Source: Janthinobacterium fluminis
GTDB taxonomy: Bacteria > Pseudomonadota > Gammaproteobacteria > Burkholderiales > Burkholderiaceae_D
Reading direction: 5' to 3'
Assembly (NCBI RefSeq): GCF_028595325.1
Contig: NZ_JAQQXR010000005.1
Span: 1-64,000, forward strand
Length of the DNA: 64,000 bases
Shown: positions 35,801-45,195 of the stretch, one piece after another
Layout of the letters: the number at the start of each line of letters is the position of its first letter
Position numbering within the stretch: the first letter of the stretch is position 1
Translations under genes and position numbers: made by a program
Notes under the pieces: model-generated
What the model was told of the DNA's origin: nothing
Databases searched by the model: none
What the model saw: only the letters and a program-made list of their open reading frames with translations

Positions 35801-36580
35801 TCAGGCGTGGCCGACGCCCGGCGCCCGGTGCAGCAGGGCGCCCCAGCGCCGCTCGTAGAACGGCGCCACGCTGTCGAGGAAGTAGTCGCTCAGATTGTCC
35901 TCGCCGGCCTCCACCAGCGTCAGGTCGACCGGCTCGCCGGCCGGCGCGCTGCGGCCGGCGACGTTGCCGGCCTCACGCATCAGGCCTTCGGTGTCGCCGT
36001 CGGCATCGATGCCCACCAGCAGGTGCGGGCGACTGTCGAGCGAGGGCGCCAGCATCAGCACCAGGTAGGCGGCCTTGACGTTGCCGTGGCCGGCCAGCAG
36101 GGTCGTCAGCGCGTCGACCAGTTTGCCGGGGTAGCGCTGCGGCTGGCCGAGGAACACCTGGGTGGCCTCGGCAATGCGGTGCGGCACGAGCGCGGCGCCG
36201 TCGCGCAGCATCGCGTCGACTTCCTCGGGCAGGAACTCCTTGCCGTACAGCGATTTCGGGTTCAGCACCAGCGCCGCGCCCTTGGTGATCTCGAACAGGG
36301 CGCGGGCCGACAGTTGCAGGTAATTGCAGTCGGCGTCGACGGCGTGCTGCAGCGCCGCCACGGAGCTGAAAAAGGGAATGATGGTGCTGCCGTCGCTGCG
36401 GGTCCAGTTTTGGATCGCGATGCATGCGCCGGCGTCGGCCTTGTCGCGCGGTCCCGCCTCGGCTTCGCCGACGACGTAGACGTCGGCGTCGAGCAGCGCC
36501 CGGTAGAAGGCCGCGCGCTGGGCCGGATCGTCCGCCGCCAGGCGCAGCGAGCGTTCCAGATGGCTTTCGGCACTGTGCAT
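35801..36580 (-). CDS. sseB: SseB family protein
   Basis: The 259-residue protein matches the SseB N- and C-terminal domains: DADVYVVGEAEAG early, then IIPFFSSVAALQH, YLQLSARALFEI, and a C-terminal DSVAPFYERRWG block typical of SseB. E. coli SseB is named for enhanced serine sensitivity; its biochemical role is unclear. ATG 36580 follows a GGAGGTCGC site on the minus strand. It marks the right flank of the tail element, converging with it. Confidence 0.8.
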   Translation of the reverse strand: MHSAESHLERSLRLAADDPAQRAAFYRALLDADVYVVGEAEAGPRDKADAGACIAIQNWTRSDGSTIIPFFSSVAALQHAVDADCNYLQLSARALFEITKGAALVLNPKSLYGKEFLPEEVDAMLRDGAALVPHRIAEATQVFLGQPQRYPGKLVDALTTLLAGHGNVKAAYLVLMLAPSLDSRPHLLVGIDADGDTEGLMREAGNVAGRSAPAGEPVDLTLVEAGEDNLSDYFLDSVAPFYERRWGALLHRAPGVGHA

Positions 36581-36699
36581 GCGACCTCCGTTGACGGCGA
36601 TGAAGAGCGGCGGAAGCGCGCGGCGCCCCCATGATGAGGGCAAGTCTAGCGCCGATGGGCGGGCGCGGATTTGTCGTCGATCAGAGCTTGCCGCCGGCG

Positions 36700-37920
36700 T
36701 CAGGGCTGCGGCTGGTAGGGCGTTTCTTCCAGCGCCAGGCCGGCCTCGTCGAAGCGCCGCGCCACCGCCACCGCGCGCACGCCCAGCGTGCCGAGGGCGT
36801 CGCCGACGTCGTCCACTTCCATTGCCAGGTCGGCGGCCAGGTCCAGCGGTTTTTCCGACGAGGCCAGCAGCGCGCCGGCCGCGTCGTAGAGGTTGACGCG
36901 CAACACCATGTCGCCGTGCACGTCGGCCGGGCCGACGACGGCGCGCACGCGCTCGGGCGCCACGCCGTGCCGCTGCAGCGCCGCGTTCACTTCCGCCATC
37001 ATTTGCAGCATGAAGTATTCGGCCATGCCCTGTTCCTTGCCGCCGTGGAAAAGGTCCTGGTACAGGAAGTTGATTTCCAGCGCGGCGCCGGGGCCGGCCA
37101 GGCAGCGCCGCAGCAGCGGCTCGACCTGCAGCGTCCACGCCTGGTAGCGCTGCATGCGCGCGGCGAAATACGCGTCGGCCGCCGCCTCTTCCTCGGGCGC
37201 CTGGTAGAACGGGTCGTCGGCGCGCTTGAGCGCGAAGCCGAGCAGGAAGCGCAGCTCGACGGCGGCGTCCTGCGGGCCGAAGGCGGCGCCGCTCCAGCCG
37301 GCGATGCTGCGTTCCAGCGCCGGCGTCGCCGTCACCTTCTTGTCCGTCATCGAGGCCCAGGCGTCGCGCACCATCTCGTTCAGGTGGCTGTAGCTGATGC
37401 TGTCGATTTCCGCGAGGTCGTAGGCGTGGTTCATCAGCACCACCTTGGCCTTCGGGCTTTCCAGGCCGGCCTGCTGGAAGCTGCGCACCAGTTGCTCGAA
37501 CGCGTCCTGGTCCTGGAAGCCCTGTTCCTCCTTCAGGCCGCCGCCGCTGTGGACGAACAGCGGCACGACGAAGGCGTTGATTTCCATCGTGGGCGCGCCC
37601 TCGCGGCGCACCAGCACGGTCGAGGCCGCCTCCTCGATGTGGCCGCGCAGGTATTGGTAGGCGCCGACGTCGGCGAACTTGGCGCGCTCGATGGCCTCGT
37701 ACAGCACCTCGTCCTTCTTCTGGTTCAGGTTCTTGCGGATCAGGCGCTGCAATTCCACGTCCTTCTGCTGCAGCAGCGCGCTCTGGCTGTCGCTGTCCTC
37801 CTGCTCGGCCAGGTCGAGGGCCAGGTCGCACAGCGATTGCGTCACCGCCTCGTCTTTGTCTTCGGCGGTGTCGCTCGATTTGCGGGGCACGGGGCGCTTG
37901 TTTTTTGGCATGGTGGTCAT
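36700..37920 (-). CDS. DUF2863 family protein
   Basis: The product of about 406 residues begins MTTMPKNKRPVPRKSSDT, has a charged N terminus, and shows no signal or membrane segment, so it is cytoplasmic. Segments such as FVVPLFVHSGGG and AEYFMLQMMAEVNAAL fit the DUF2863 family known mainly from beta-proteobacteria; function unknown. The start may be ATG 37920 or ATG 37911, with no strong ribosome site for either. It lies 50 bases downstream of the HDOD gene and may be co-transcribed. Confidence 0.75.
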   Translation of the reverse strand: MTTMPKNKRPVPRKSSDTAEDKDEAVTQSLCDLALDLAEQEDSDSQSALLQQKDVELQRLIRKNLNQKKDEVLYEAIERAKFADVGAYQYLRGHIEEAASTVLVRREGAPTMEINAFVVPLFVHSGGGLKEEQGFQDQDAFEQLVRSFQQAGLESPKAKVVLMNHAYDLAEIDSISYSHLNEMVRDAWASMTDKKVTATPALERSIAGWSGAAFGPQDAAVELRFLLGFALKRADDPFYQAPEEEAAADAYFAARMQRYQAWTLQVEPLLRRCLAGPGAALEINFLYQDLFHGGKEQGMAEYFMLQMMAEVNAALQRHGVAPERVRAVVGPADVHGDMVLRVNLYDAAGALLASSEKPLDLAADLAMEVDDVGDALGTLGVRAVAVARRFDEAGLALEETPYQPQP

Positions 37921-37970
37921 CGTATCGGGAAAAAGGGAGGGCTGTTGCGTGGCGCCGGCGGCGCCGGACT

Positions 37971-38837
37971 TCAGTGGTCGGTGCCGAACATGTCGTGCAG
38001 TTCGTCGAGCAGCTCGTCGGTTTCTTCCTGGGTCAGGCCGAGGTGCCGGCAGGCCAGCGCGCCGCCCTTGTCCCACTCCAGCGAGGTGCTGTTGCCGTGG
38101 TAGCGCTGGATGCCTTTTTCGGCCAGCAGCGAGGCCGCCACCAGCGAGCGGATGGCGTCGTCGGTGGCCGGGTCGTCCAGCACGCGGTAGTCGTGGTGCA
38201 GCAGGATGGCCCAGGAGACGTCGGCCGACAGGCCCCAGTTGCGCGCCAGCAGGCAGCCGATGGCCGCGTGGTTGGTCTGGTGGCGGGCGTCCTCGACGAC
38301 GGTGAAGCAGTTCTCGGCGTCGTTGCTGGCGGCCGCGTAGGTGTCGATGTAGTCGGGGAAGCGGTTCATCAGCAGCGGCACGCCGATGTCGCAGAACAGG
38401 CCGAAGGTGTGGGCGATGTCGGGCGGGGCGATGCGCAGTTTGCGCGAGGTGAACACGAGGGCGCGCGCGCGCTTGGCCGAGACGTCCCAGAATTCGTTGA
38501 GCGGGACGCCCTCGGCCTCGACGGCCTGGCGCGCCAGCATGCCGGTGATCAGCGCGCTGCACTGGTTCACGCCGAGGAAGTTGATGCCCTGTTCGACCGA
38601 CTTGGCCTTGCGCGCGGCGCCGTAGAACGGCGAGTTGGCCAGCTTCAGCAGGGCGCCGGAGATGCCGACGTCGTTGGCGATGATCTTGGCGATGCGCCGC
38701 GGCGACGGGTCGCGCTCGCCCAGCTCGCGCTGCAGGTCAATGAGCAGGCTGGGGCGCGGCGGGATGCGGACCGAGCGCATCAGGGCTTCGACCGGATCGT
38801 CTGCGGCGGCTAGCGCCTGGGCTGCAACTTTCGTCAT
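37971..38837 (-). CDS. HDOD domain protein
   Basis: The 288-residue product carries an HDOD domain (VRIPPRPSLLIDLQRELGE, then IIANDVGISGALLKLANSPF, and INFLGVNQCSALITGML), an HD-like fold that usually lacks catalysis and serves signal transduction, often with c-di-GMP or stress networks. ATG 38837 is chosen over a TTG at 38855 that would add six residues. A minus-strand TTGATA/17/TATGGC pair in the AT-rich patch around 38985-39025 may be its promoter, but the evidence is weak. Confidence 0.88.
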   Translation of the reverse strand: MTKVAAQALAAADDPVEALMRSVRIPPRPSLLIDLQRELGERDPSPRRIAKIIANDVGISGALLKLANSPFYGAARKAKSVEQGINFLGVNQCSALITGMLARQAVEAEGVPLNEFWDVSAKRARALVFTSRKLRIAPPDIAHTFGLFCDIGVPLLMNRFPDYIDTYAAASNDAENCFTVVEDARHQTNHAAIGCLLARNWGLSADVSWAILLHHDYRVLDDPATDDAIRSLVAASLLAEKGIQRYHGNSTSLEWDKGGALACRHLGLTQEETDELLDELHDMFGTDH

Positions 38838-39120
38838 CGTCTTCTTCGGGATCAACTGTGTGGGGGGCGGGCGCCGCGGCCGGGCGGGCCGCCGCTGCCG
38901 GCTGTGGCCGAACCGCGCCAGACTCGATTATCGCCGTTTACTGGCGGCAAATGCTCCAATTCCGCCGCGCCGGGTCGAAAAAAGCCATATTTTTGCTTGG
39001 TAGTAATATCAATTCGATAATCCTGCGCCCCTTCGGGCAAGAAACGGGCGGGCGAGGCGGGCCAAACCGCGCCGCGAAGCCGCCCCCCGGCCGCGCCGCC
39101 GCCGCTCCGGACGGGCCGTT

Positions 39121-40809
39121 TCAGGCGCCGTGCCGGCGCTGCGGCCACGCCGGGGCGCTGCGCCGGTCGGCGTTGGCGCCGCCGCGCAGCGGGCCGCCGG
39201 CCGCGCGCCGCTCCAGGTCGGCCTTGGCCTGCGCCCGCGCCACCACCACGGCGGCGGCGCCCGGCTTGTCGATGGTGAACACCCGCGCCGCCTGCGCCAG
39301 CCGCGCCGTCTGGTCTTGCAGGCTGGCGGCCGCCGCCGCGGCCTGCTCGACGAGGGCGGCGTTCTGCTGCGTCACGTCGTCCATCTGGCCGACCGCCTGG
39401 TTGACTTCGACGATGCCCTCGGCCTGCTCGGCGCTGGCGCCGCTGATGCGGGCGATGACGTCGTTCACCTGCTGCACCGAGGCGACGATGTCGGCCATGC
39501 TGGCGCCGGCCTGCTGCACCAGCACGCTGCCGTCGTCGATGGTGCCCACCGACGTGGCGATCAGGGTCTTGATTTCCTTGGCGGCGGCGGCCGAGCGCTG
39601 CGCCAGGTTGCGCACCTCGGCGGCGACGACGGCGAAGCCGCGGCCCTGCTCGCCGGCCCGGGCCGCCTCGACGGCCGCGTTCAGGGCCAGGATGTTGGTC
39701 TGGAAGGAGATGCTGTCGATCACCGAGGTGATGTCGACGATCTGCCGCGAGTGCGCGCGTATCGTCTCCATCGTCGTCATGGCCTGGCCCATGGCCGCGC
39801 CGCCGCGCTGCGCCAGCGCCGACGCGCCGGCCGCCAGCTCGCAGGCGCGGCCGGCGTTGGCGGCGTTCTCGGTGACGGCCAGCGTCAGGCTGGCCATCGC
39901 GCTGGCCGTCTGTTGCAGGGCGCCGGCCTGCACCTCGGTGCGGTTGGACAGGTCCATATTGCCCTCGGCGATTTCCTGCGAGGCTTGGTCGATCGAGTCC
40001 ACGGCCGCGACGATGGTGCGCAGGGTCTGGTTCAAATTGGCGATGCTCTGGTCCAGCACGCGCGAGGTCTGGGCGATTTCGTCGCGGCCGTCGTTGCGCA
40101 CGCCGCCGATCAGGCTGCCCGAGGCCAGTTCGCGCACGACGTCGGAAATCAGGGCGATGTCGCGCTGCATGGCCTGGCGCACCCAGATCGTCACCATCAG
40201 CGACAGCGCCGTCGACAGCAGCACCAGCACGGCCATGCCCAGGCCGAGGGCGTGGAACTCGGCCTTGGCGTGCTGGTGGGCGCGGGCGCTCAAGCTCTGC
40301 TCCAGCGCCGCCAGCTGTTCGAGCTGCTCGTTGAGCGCGACAAACTGTTTTTCCGCCTTGGCCATCGAGTTCGCGGCGATCGACAGGTCCATCTGCGCCA
40401 GCTCGATGGTTTCGACGACGGCCTTGTGGTAGCCGCCCAGCGCCGCCCGCGAGGCGCCCAGCGGCGCGGCCTCGTCGGCCGAGGCGTCCTTGGCCAGGCG
40501 CGCCAGTTTGGCGTCGATGGCGGCGTGGCCGGCCTTGATCTGCGCCACCAGGGCGTCGAGCCGGGTCTGCGCGAAGCTGCCGCTGATCCACGACAGCAAC
40601 TGGTAGGTTTGCGCGTGGACGTATTTGGCGTCGCCGGCCACGTCGGCCGCCGCTTTCAGGCGGGTGATGTGCACCTGGGCCATGTTTTCCATCGAGCGGT
40701 TCTGCCGCACCATGCCGTAGAAGGCGCTGCCGGCCGTGATGACCAGCAGCAGCAGCACCAGGCAGGGCGCCAGCAGCAGCTTCGGACCGATACTCAGATT
40801 TTTTAACAT
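39121..40809 (-). CDS. Methyl-accepting chemotaxis protein
   Basis: The 562-residue receptor has an N-terminal membrane helix ([20 protein letters not shown]), a periplasmic four-helix-bundle domain of about 160 residues, a second helix ([20 protein letters not shown]), a HAMP region and a signalling domain with the conserved hairpin tip [20 protein letters not shown]. It should couple to CheA/CheW. The ligand is unknown. It lies 52 bases downstream of a secreted Cache-domain protein on the same strand, which may belong to the same transcript. Confidence 0.94.
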   Translation of the reverse strand: MLKNLSIGPKLLLAPCLVLLLLVITAGSAFYGMVRQNRSMENMAQVHITRLKAAADVAGDAKYVHAQTYQLLSWISGSFAQTRLDALVAQIKAGHAAIDAKLARLAKDASADEAAPLGASRAALGGYHKAVVETIELAQMDLSIAANSMAKAEKQFVALNEQLEQLAALEQSLSARAHQHAKAEFHALGLGMAVLVLLSTALSLMVTIWVRQAMQRDIALISDVVRELASGSLIGGVRNDGRDEIAQTSRVLDQSIANLNQTLRTIVAAVDSIDQASQEIAEGNMDLSNRTEVQAGALQQTASAMASLTLAVTENAANAGRACELAAGASALAQRGGAAMGQAMTTMETIRAHSRQIVDITSVIDSISFQTNILALNAAVEAARAGEQGRGFAVVAAEVRNLAQRSAAAAKEIKTLIATSVGTIDDGSVLVQQAGASMADIVASVQQVNDVIARISGASAEQAEGIVEVNQAVGQMDDVTQQNAALVEQAAAAAASLQDQTARLAQAARVFTIDKPGAAAVVVARAQAKADLERRAAGGPLRGGANADRRSAPAWPQRRHGA

Positions 40810-40861
40810 CGTCTGCTCCCGCCAGTGACCACCGGAGGCTGCCGCGTGGCGGTAGCCGCGT

Positions 40862-41314
40862 TCATTTTTTATAGATGCCCGCCTCCAGCACGACGTCGCC
40901 GACGCGCAGGATGTAGGTGGTCTTCGGCTCGATCTTGCCGGTGGTCGGGTTCTTGTACTGGTAGTCGACCCAGCCCTTGCCCTTCTTCTGCGCCAGCTCG
41001 ATGATTTCGCGGCGGTAGCGCTTGCCGTTGGCGTCGGGCACGTCGGTCAAGTCCTTGCCGACGATGGAGGGATTGACCGGGTGGGCCAGCACGATGCCGG
41101 TGTTGATGTCGCGCATGTCGACATACAGCGCGCCCTGGATGAAGTCCGGGTCCTTGGCGCTGATTTTCTTGATCATCTCGTCCTTGCCGTGCGCCTTCAT
41201 GAAGGCGGCGCCCCGTTCGGCCATCGCGATGGCGTCCTTTTCCGTCGGGTCGGCGCTGGCCAGCGCGGCGGACATGGCCAGGCACAGCAGCGTGCCGGTG
41301 ACTAAGCGTTGCAT
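40862..41314 (-). CDS. Secreted single-Cache domain protein
   Basis: The 150-residue product has a signal peptide (cleaved near ALASAD) and then a compact Cache_2-type sensor domain ([46 protein letters not shown]) with no membrane anchor or output domain. A GGAGAAATC site precedes the ATG. Soluble Cache proteins may deliver ligand to a partner receptor; the chemoreceptor gene directly downstream is the obvious candidate. That link is inference from position. Confidence 0.85.
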   Translation of the reverse strand: MQRLVTGTLLCLAMSAALASADPTEKDAIAMAERGAAFMKAHGKDEMIKKISAKDPDFIQGALYVDMRDINTGIVLAHPVNPSIVGKDLTDVPDANGKRYRREIIELAQKKGKGWVDYQYKNPTTGKIEPKTTYILRVGDVVLEAGIYKK

Positions 41315-41567
41315 GATTTCTCCTAGGCGTCGTGGGGGGAGGCGCACGCGGGCGCAAAGTTGCCCACGTGCATGTTGTAATGTACCCCGGCCGGCGGCCG
41401 GCCGGATTGCGCTAGCACAACCGGGCGCGTCGGGCGCCGGTGTTTGATTTCCGCATGGAAAACAATTGATGTGCGACAACACCACGGAGGCGCGCCGCCC
41501 CTACCATCGTTTCATGGCCGGCGCTGTGCGGCGCGGCCCTTCCCCCGACCCCTGATAGGAGCACACC

Positions 41568-42956
41568 ATGTCCACCCTGCCCGTTGCCGCGAAATTCAAA
41601 CCCTACACCCGCCAGACCATCGACCAGTCGCGTCAATGGGGCTGGCTCGACGCGTCCCAGCAGGAGGCCGTGCAAGTGCTGTCGCATGTGCTGCCGTTTC
41701 GCACCAACGAGTATGTGATGGACCAGCTGATCGACTGGAACAACATCCCCGACGACCCGATCTACCGCCTGACCTTCCCGCACCGCGACATGCTGCCGGC
41801 GGCCGAGTACGAGCAGCTGCGCGAGCTGGTGCTGCTGCGGCGCGACCCGCAAGCCATCGCCCGCTATGTGCACGCGCTGCGCCTGCGCATGAACCCGCAC
41901 CCGGCCGGGCAGATGACGCACAATGTGCCGCGCGTGAACGACGCGCCGCTGCACGGCCTGCAGCACAAGTACGACCAGACCGTGCTGTTTTTCCCCAGCG
42001 CCGGGCAGACCTGCCACGCCTACTGCACCTTCTGCTTCCGCTGGCCGCAGTTCGTCGGCATGGAAGACATGAAGTTCAACGCCAGCCAGTCCGACGAGTT
42101 GGTGTCCTACCTGAAGATGCACCCGGAAGTGACCGACGTGCTGATCACCGGCGGCGACCCGATGATCATGAACACGCGCTCGCTGGCGTCCTACATCGAG
42201 CCGCTGCTGGCGCCGGAGCTGGCGCACATCCAGAACATCCGCATCGGCACCAAGTCGGTCGCCTATTGGCCGCAGCGCTTCGTCTCGGACCGCGACGCCG
42301 ACGAGCTGCTGCGCCTGTTCGAGCGGGTCGTCAAGGCCGGCAAGAACCTGGCCGTGATGGCGCACTACAGCCACGCCGTCGAGCTGCGCCAGGACATCGC
42401 CCAGCAGGCCGTCAAGCGCATCGTCGGCACCGGCGCGACGGTGCGCATGCAGGGGCCGCTGATCCGCCACATCAACGAAGACCCGCGCGGCTGGGCCGAG
42501 CTGTGGCAGACCGGCGTGCGCCTGGGCGCCATCCCCTACTACATGTTCGTCGAGCGCGACACGGGGCCGCGCGCCTACTTCCAGCTGCCGCTGGCGAAGG
42601 CCCACGAAATCTTCCAGGCCGCCTACCAGATGGTGTCGGGCCTGTCGCGCACGGTGCGCGGGCCGTCGATGAGCGCCTTTCCCGGCAAGGTCGTCATCGA
42701 CGGCATCGTCACGCTGGGCGGCGAGAAGGTGTTCGCGCTGCAGTTCCTGCAGGCGCGCAACCCGGACTGGGTGCGCAAGCCCTTCTACGCCAAGTTCGAC
42801 CCGAGCGCGACCTGGATGGACGACTTGAAGCCGGCCTTCGGCGAGACGAAATTCTTCTTCGAGGCGGACGCCGCCGCCGAGCGCAAGGTCATCCCGCTGC
42901 TGCCCGCCGGCCGCGCCCACGCCGACAGCCGCTGCGCCGACAGCCTGCAGGCCTGA
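41568..42956 (+). CDS. KamA-family radical SAM protein (lysine 2,3-aminomutase-like)
   Basis: The 462-residue protein has the radical SAM Cys motif CHAYCTFC (Cys149, Cys153, Cys156), TGGDPMIM as the SAM-binding glycine motif, and KamA-like N- and C-terminal parts. Lysine 2,3-aminomutases use PLP and SAM to move an amino group, but this longer group is divergent and its substrate is not known. The MFS and FAH genes follow on the same strand, so the three may form an operon for uptake and breakdown or synthesis of an amino-acid derivative. Confidence 0.85.
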   Translation: MSTLPVAAKFKPYTRQTIDQSRQWGWLDASQQEAVQVLSHVLPFRTNEYVMDQLIDWNNIPDDPIYRLTFPHRDMLPAAEYEQLRELVLLRRDPQAIARYVHALRLRMNPHPAGQMTHNVPRVNDAPLHGLQHKYDQTVLFFPSAGQTCHAYCTFCFRWPQFVGMEDMKFNASQSDELVSYLKMHPEVTDVLITGGDPMIMNTRSLASYIEPLLAPELAHIQNIRIGTKSVAYWPQRFVSDRDADELLRLFERVVKAGKNLAVMAHYSHAVELRQDIAQQAVKRIVGTGATVRMQGPLIRHINEDPRGWAELWQTGVRLGAIPYYMFVERDTGPRAYFQLPLAKAHEIFQAAYQMVSGLSRTVRGPSMSAFPGKVVIDGIVTLGGEKVFALQFLQARNPDWVRKPFYAKFDPSATWMDDLKPAFGETKFFFEADAAAERKVIPLLPAGRAHADSRCADSLQA

Positions 42957-43021
42957 GGCTTCGATCCGCCCGCGCCGCGCCGTGCCGCGGCCGGGCGGCA
43001 CTTACCAAGGAGAGCGTCACC

Positions 43022-44326
43022 ATGGCCACACTCAAGCAGGAATGGCCGGCCGGGCAGTTGCCCGCCGCCGCCGTGTTCTTCCAGGTGTTTCTGCCGTTCG
43101 CGCTGGGGCACTACCTGTCCTGCCTGCTGCGCACGGCGAACGCCGTGCTGACGCCGCAACTGGTGGCGGCGCTGGGCCTGAGTTCGCTGCAACTGGGGGT
43201 GCTGAGCAGCGTTTTCTTCTTCGCCTTCGCGCTGGCGCAACTGCCCATCGGCATCGCGCTGGACCGCTACGGCCCGCGCCGCGTGCAGTCGACGCTGCTG
43301 GTGGTGGCGGCGCTGGGCGTGCTGCTGTTCAGCCGCGGCGAGAGCTTCGCCGCGCTGCTGTGCGCCCGCGCCATCATGGGCCTGGGCCTGGGCGGCAGCT
43401 TCATGGCCGCCGTCAAGGCGATCTCGACCTGGGTGCCGGCGGCCCAGCTGACGGCCGTGCACGGCTACCTGATCGCCATCGGCGGCCTCGGCGCGGCCTC
43501 GGCCACGCGCCCGCTGCAACTGGCGCTGCAGGCGTCCGACTGGCGCGGCGTGCTGGCCTGCCTGGCCGTCGCCACGCTGCTGGTCAGCCTGCTGGTGCGG
43601 CGCTGGGCGCCGGCCGCGCCGCCCTCGCCGCACCGGCCCGTCACGCTGGCGTCGCTGCGCGACGTCTACCGCAACCCCGCCTTCCGCGAAACCGTGTCGC
43701 TGATGCTGCTTCCGCACACGGTGTTTTTCGGCATACAGGGCCTGTGGATAGGCAAGTGGCTGGCCGACGTCGTGCGCCTGCCCGACGGCGCGCTGGCGAC
43801 GCTGCTGATGCTGGGCATGGGCGCCGTCATCGTCGGCGCCGTCGGCGTCGGCAAACTGGCCGAGCGGGCGGCGCGGCGCGGCATGCGCACGCTCGACGTG
43901 GCCGCCGGCGGCATCGTCGTCTTCGTCGCCATCCAGTGCGCCTTCGTGCTGAACTTCGCCCCCAGCCTGCTGCTGCTGTCGGTCGGCTTCACGCTGGTGG
44001 GCACCTTCACCGGCCTGGAATACGCGATCGTCTCGCAGAGCGTGCCGGCGGCGCTGGCCGGGCGCGCCGCAACCTGTTTGAACCTGCTGATCTTCATCGG
44101 CGCCTTCGCGGTGCAGGCCGGCTTCGGCGTGATCCTCTCCTTCTGGACGCCGAACGCGGCGCAGCAGTACCCGGTGCAGGCCTATCAGGCCGCCTTCGGC
44201 GTGTTGGTGGCCCTGCAGTTGCCAGGTCTGGTCCGCTTCTTCCTGCGCCGCTACCGCGCCGCCGCGGCGGCATCCGGTAAAATGGCACGCTGCACGGCAA
44301 TCACCTCACTCGAAGGAAGCATATGA
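43022..44326 (+). CDS. MFS transporter
   Basis: The 434-residue product has about twelve membrane helices in two halves, with the MFS motif A-like LPIGIALDRYGPRRVQ between helices 2 and 3. An AAGGAGAGCGTCACC site precedes ATG 43022. The gene follows the KamA-type gene by 65 bases and its stop overlaps the FAH gene's ATG (ATGA). The last ~15 residues (after RYRAAAAASGK) are not helix-like and probably arise from extending the frame into the next gene's ribosome site. Substrate unknown. Confidence 0.9.
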   Translation: MATLKQEWPAGQLPAAAVFFQVFLPFALGHYLSCLLRTANAVLTPQLVAALGLSSLQLGVLSSVFFFAFALAQLPIGIALDRYGPRRVQSTLLVVAALGVLLFSRGESFAALLCARAIMGLGLGGSFMAAVKAISTWVPAAQLTAVHGYLIAIGGLGAASATRPLQLALQASDWRGVLACLAVATLLVSLLVRRWAPAAPPSPHRPVTLASLRDVYRNPAFRETVSLMLLPHTVFFGIQGLWIGKWLADVVRLPDGALATLLMLGMGAVIVGAVGVGKLAERAARRGMRTLDVAAGGIVVFVAIQCAFVLNFAPSLLLLSVGFTLVGTFTGLEYAIVSQSVPAALAGRAATCLNLLIFIGAFAVQAGFGVILSFWTPNAAQQYPVQAYQAAFGVLVALQLPGLVRFFLRRYRAAAAASGKMARCTAITSLEGSI

Positions 44327-45174
44327 AACTGGTCCGTTACGGCCGCCCCGGCAAGGAAAAACCCGGACTGATCGATGAAGAAGGCAAGCTGCGCGACCTG
44401 TCCGGCGTCATCGCCGACATCGACGCCACCCAGTTGTCGGACAAGGCGCTGCGCAAACTGGGCAAGATCGAGGAGAGCACGCTGCCGCTGGTGCGCGGCA
44501 ATCCGCGCTTCGGCGTGCCGCTGGCGCGCGTCGGCAAATTCATCGGCATCGGCCTGAACTACGCCGACCACGCGGCCGAAGCGGGCTTGCCGGCGCCGGC
44601 CGAACCGATCGTCTTCATGAAGGCGGTCAGTTGCCTGAACGGCCCGGACGACGCCGTGATGCTGCCGAAAGGCTCGAAAAAAACCGACTGGGAAGTCGAA
44701 CTCGGGGTGGTCATCGGCAGCCGCGCGCGCTACGTCAGCGAGGCGGACGCGCTCAGCTTCGTGGCCGGCTATTGCGTCGTCAACGACCTGTCCGAGCGCT
44801 CCTTCCAGCTTGAGCGCGGCCCGCAGTGGGACAAGGGCAAGGGCTGCGACACCTTCGGCCCGGTGGGGCCGTGGCTGGTCACGCGCGACGAAGTCTATGA
44901 CGTGCAGCGCCTGGACCTGTATCTGGAGCTGAACGGCAAGCGCATGCAGACCGGCAGCACCGAAACGATGATTTTCAGCGTCGCGCAGATCGTCAGCTAT
45001 GTCTCGCAATTCATGACGCTGGAGCCGGGCGACATCATCGCCACCGGCACGCCGCCGGGCGTGGGCGCCGGGCGCAAGCCGCAGCGCTTCCTGAAAAAGG
45101 GCGACAGCCTGCGCCTGGGGATCGCCGGCCTGGGCGAGCAGCAGCAGGACGTCATCGCCTATCAGGCGGTGTAA
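44323..45174 (+). CDS. Fumarylacetoacetate hydrolase family protein
   Basis: The 283-residue enzyme matches the FAH domain: IGIGLNYADHAAEAG, PIVFMKAVSCLNGPDD, the metal ligands in DWEVELGVVIG and the SFVAGYCVVNDLSER segment, ending in PGDIIATGTPPGVGAG. Members hydrolyse or decarboxylate beta-diketo acids such as ureidoglycolate-like, acylpyruvate or hydroxyheptadienedioate substrates; which applies here cannot be seen. A CGAAGGAAGC site lies inside the end of the MFS gene. It is convergent with the aminotransferase. Confidence 0.92.
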   Translation: MKLVRYGRPGKEKPGLIDEEGKLRDLSGVIADIDATQLSDKALRKLGKIEESTLPLVRGNPRFGVPLARVGKFIGIGLNYADHAAEAGLPAPAEPIVFMKAVSCLNGPDDAVMLPKGSKKTDWEVELGVVIGSRARYVSEADALSFVAGYCVVNDLSERSFQLERGPQWDKGKGCDTFGPVGPWLVTRDEVYDVQRLDLYLELNGKRMQTGSTETMIFSVAQIVSYVSQFMTLEPGDIIATGTPPGVGAGRKPQRFLKKGDSLRLGIAGLGEQQQDVIAYQAV

Positions 45175-45195
45175 CAAGCGCGGCGCCGGTTGCGC

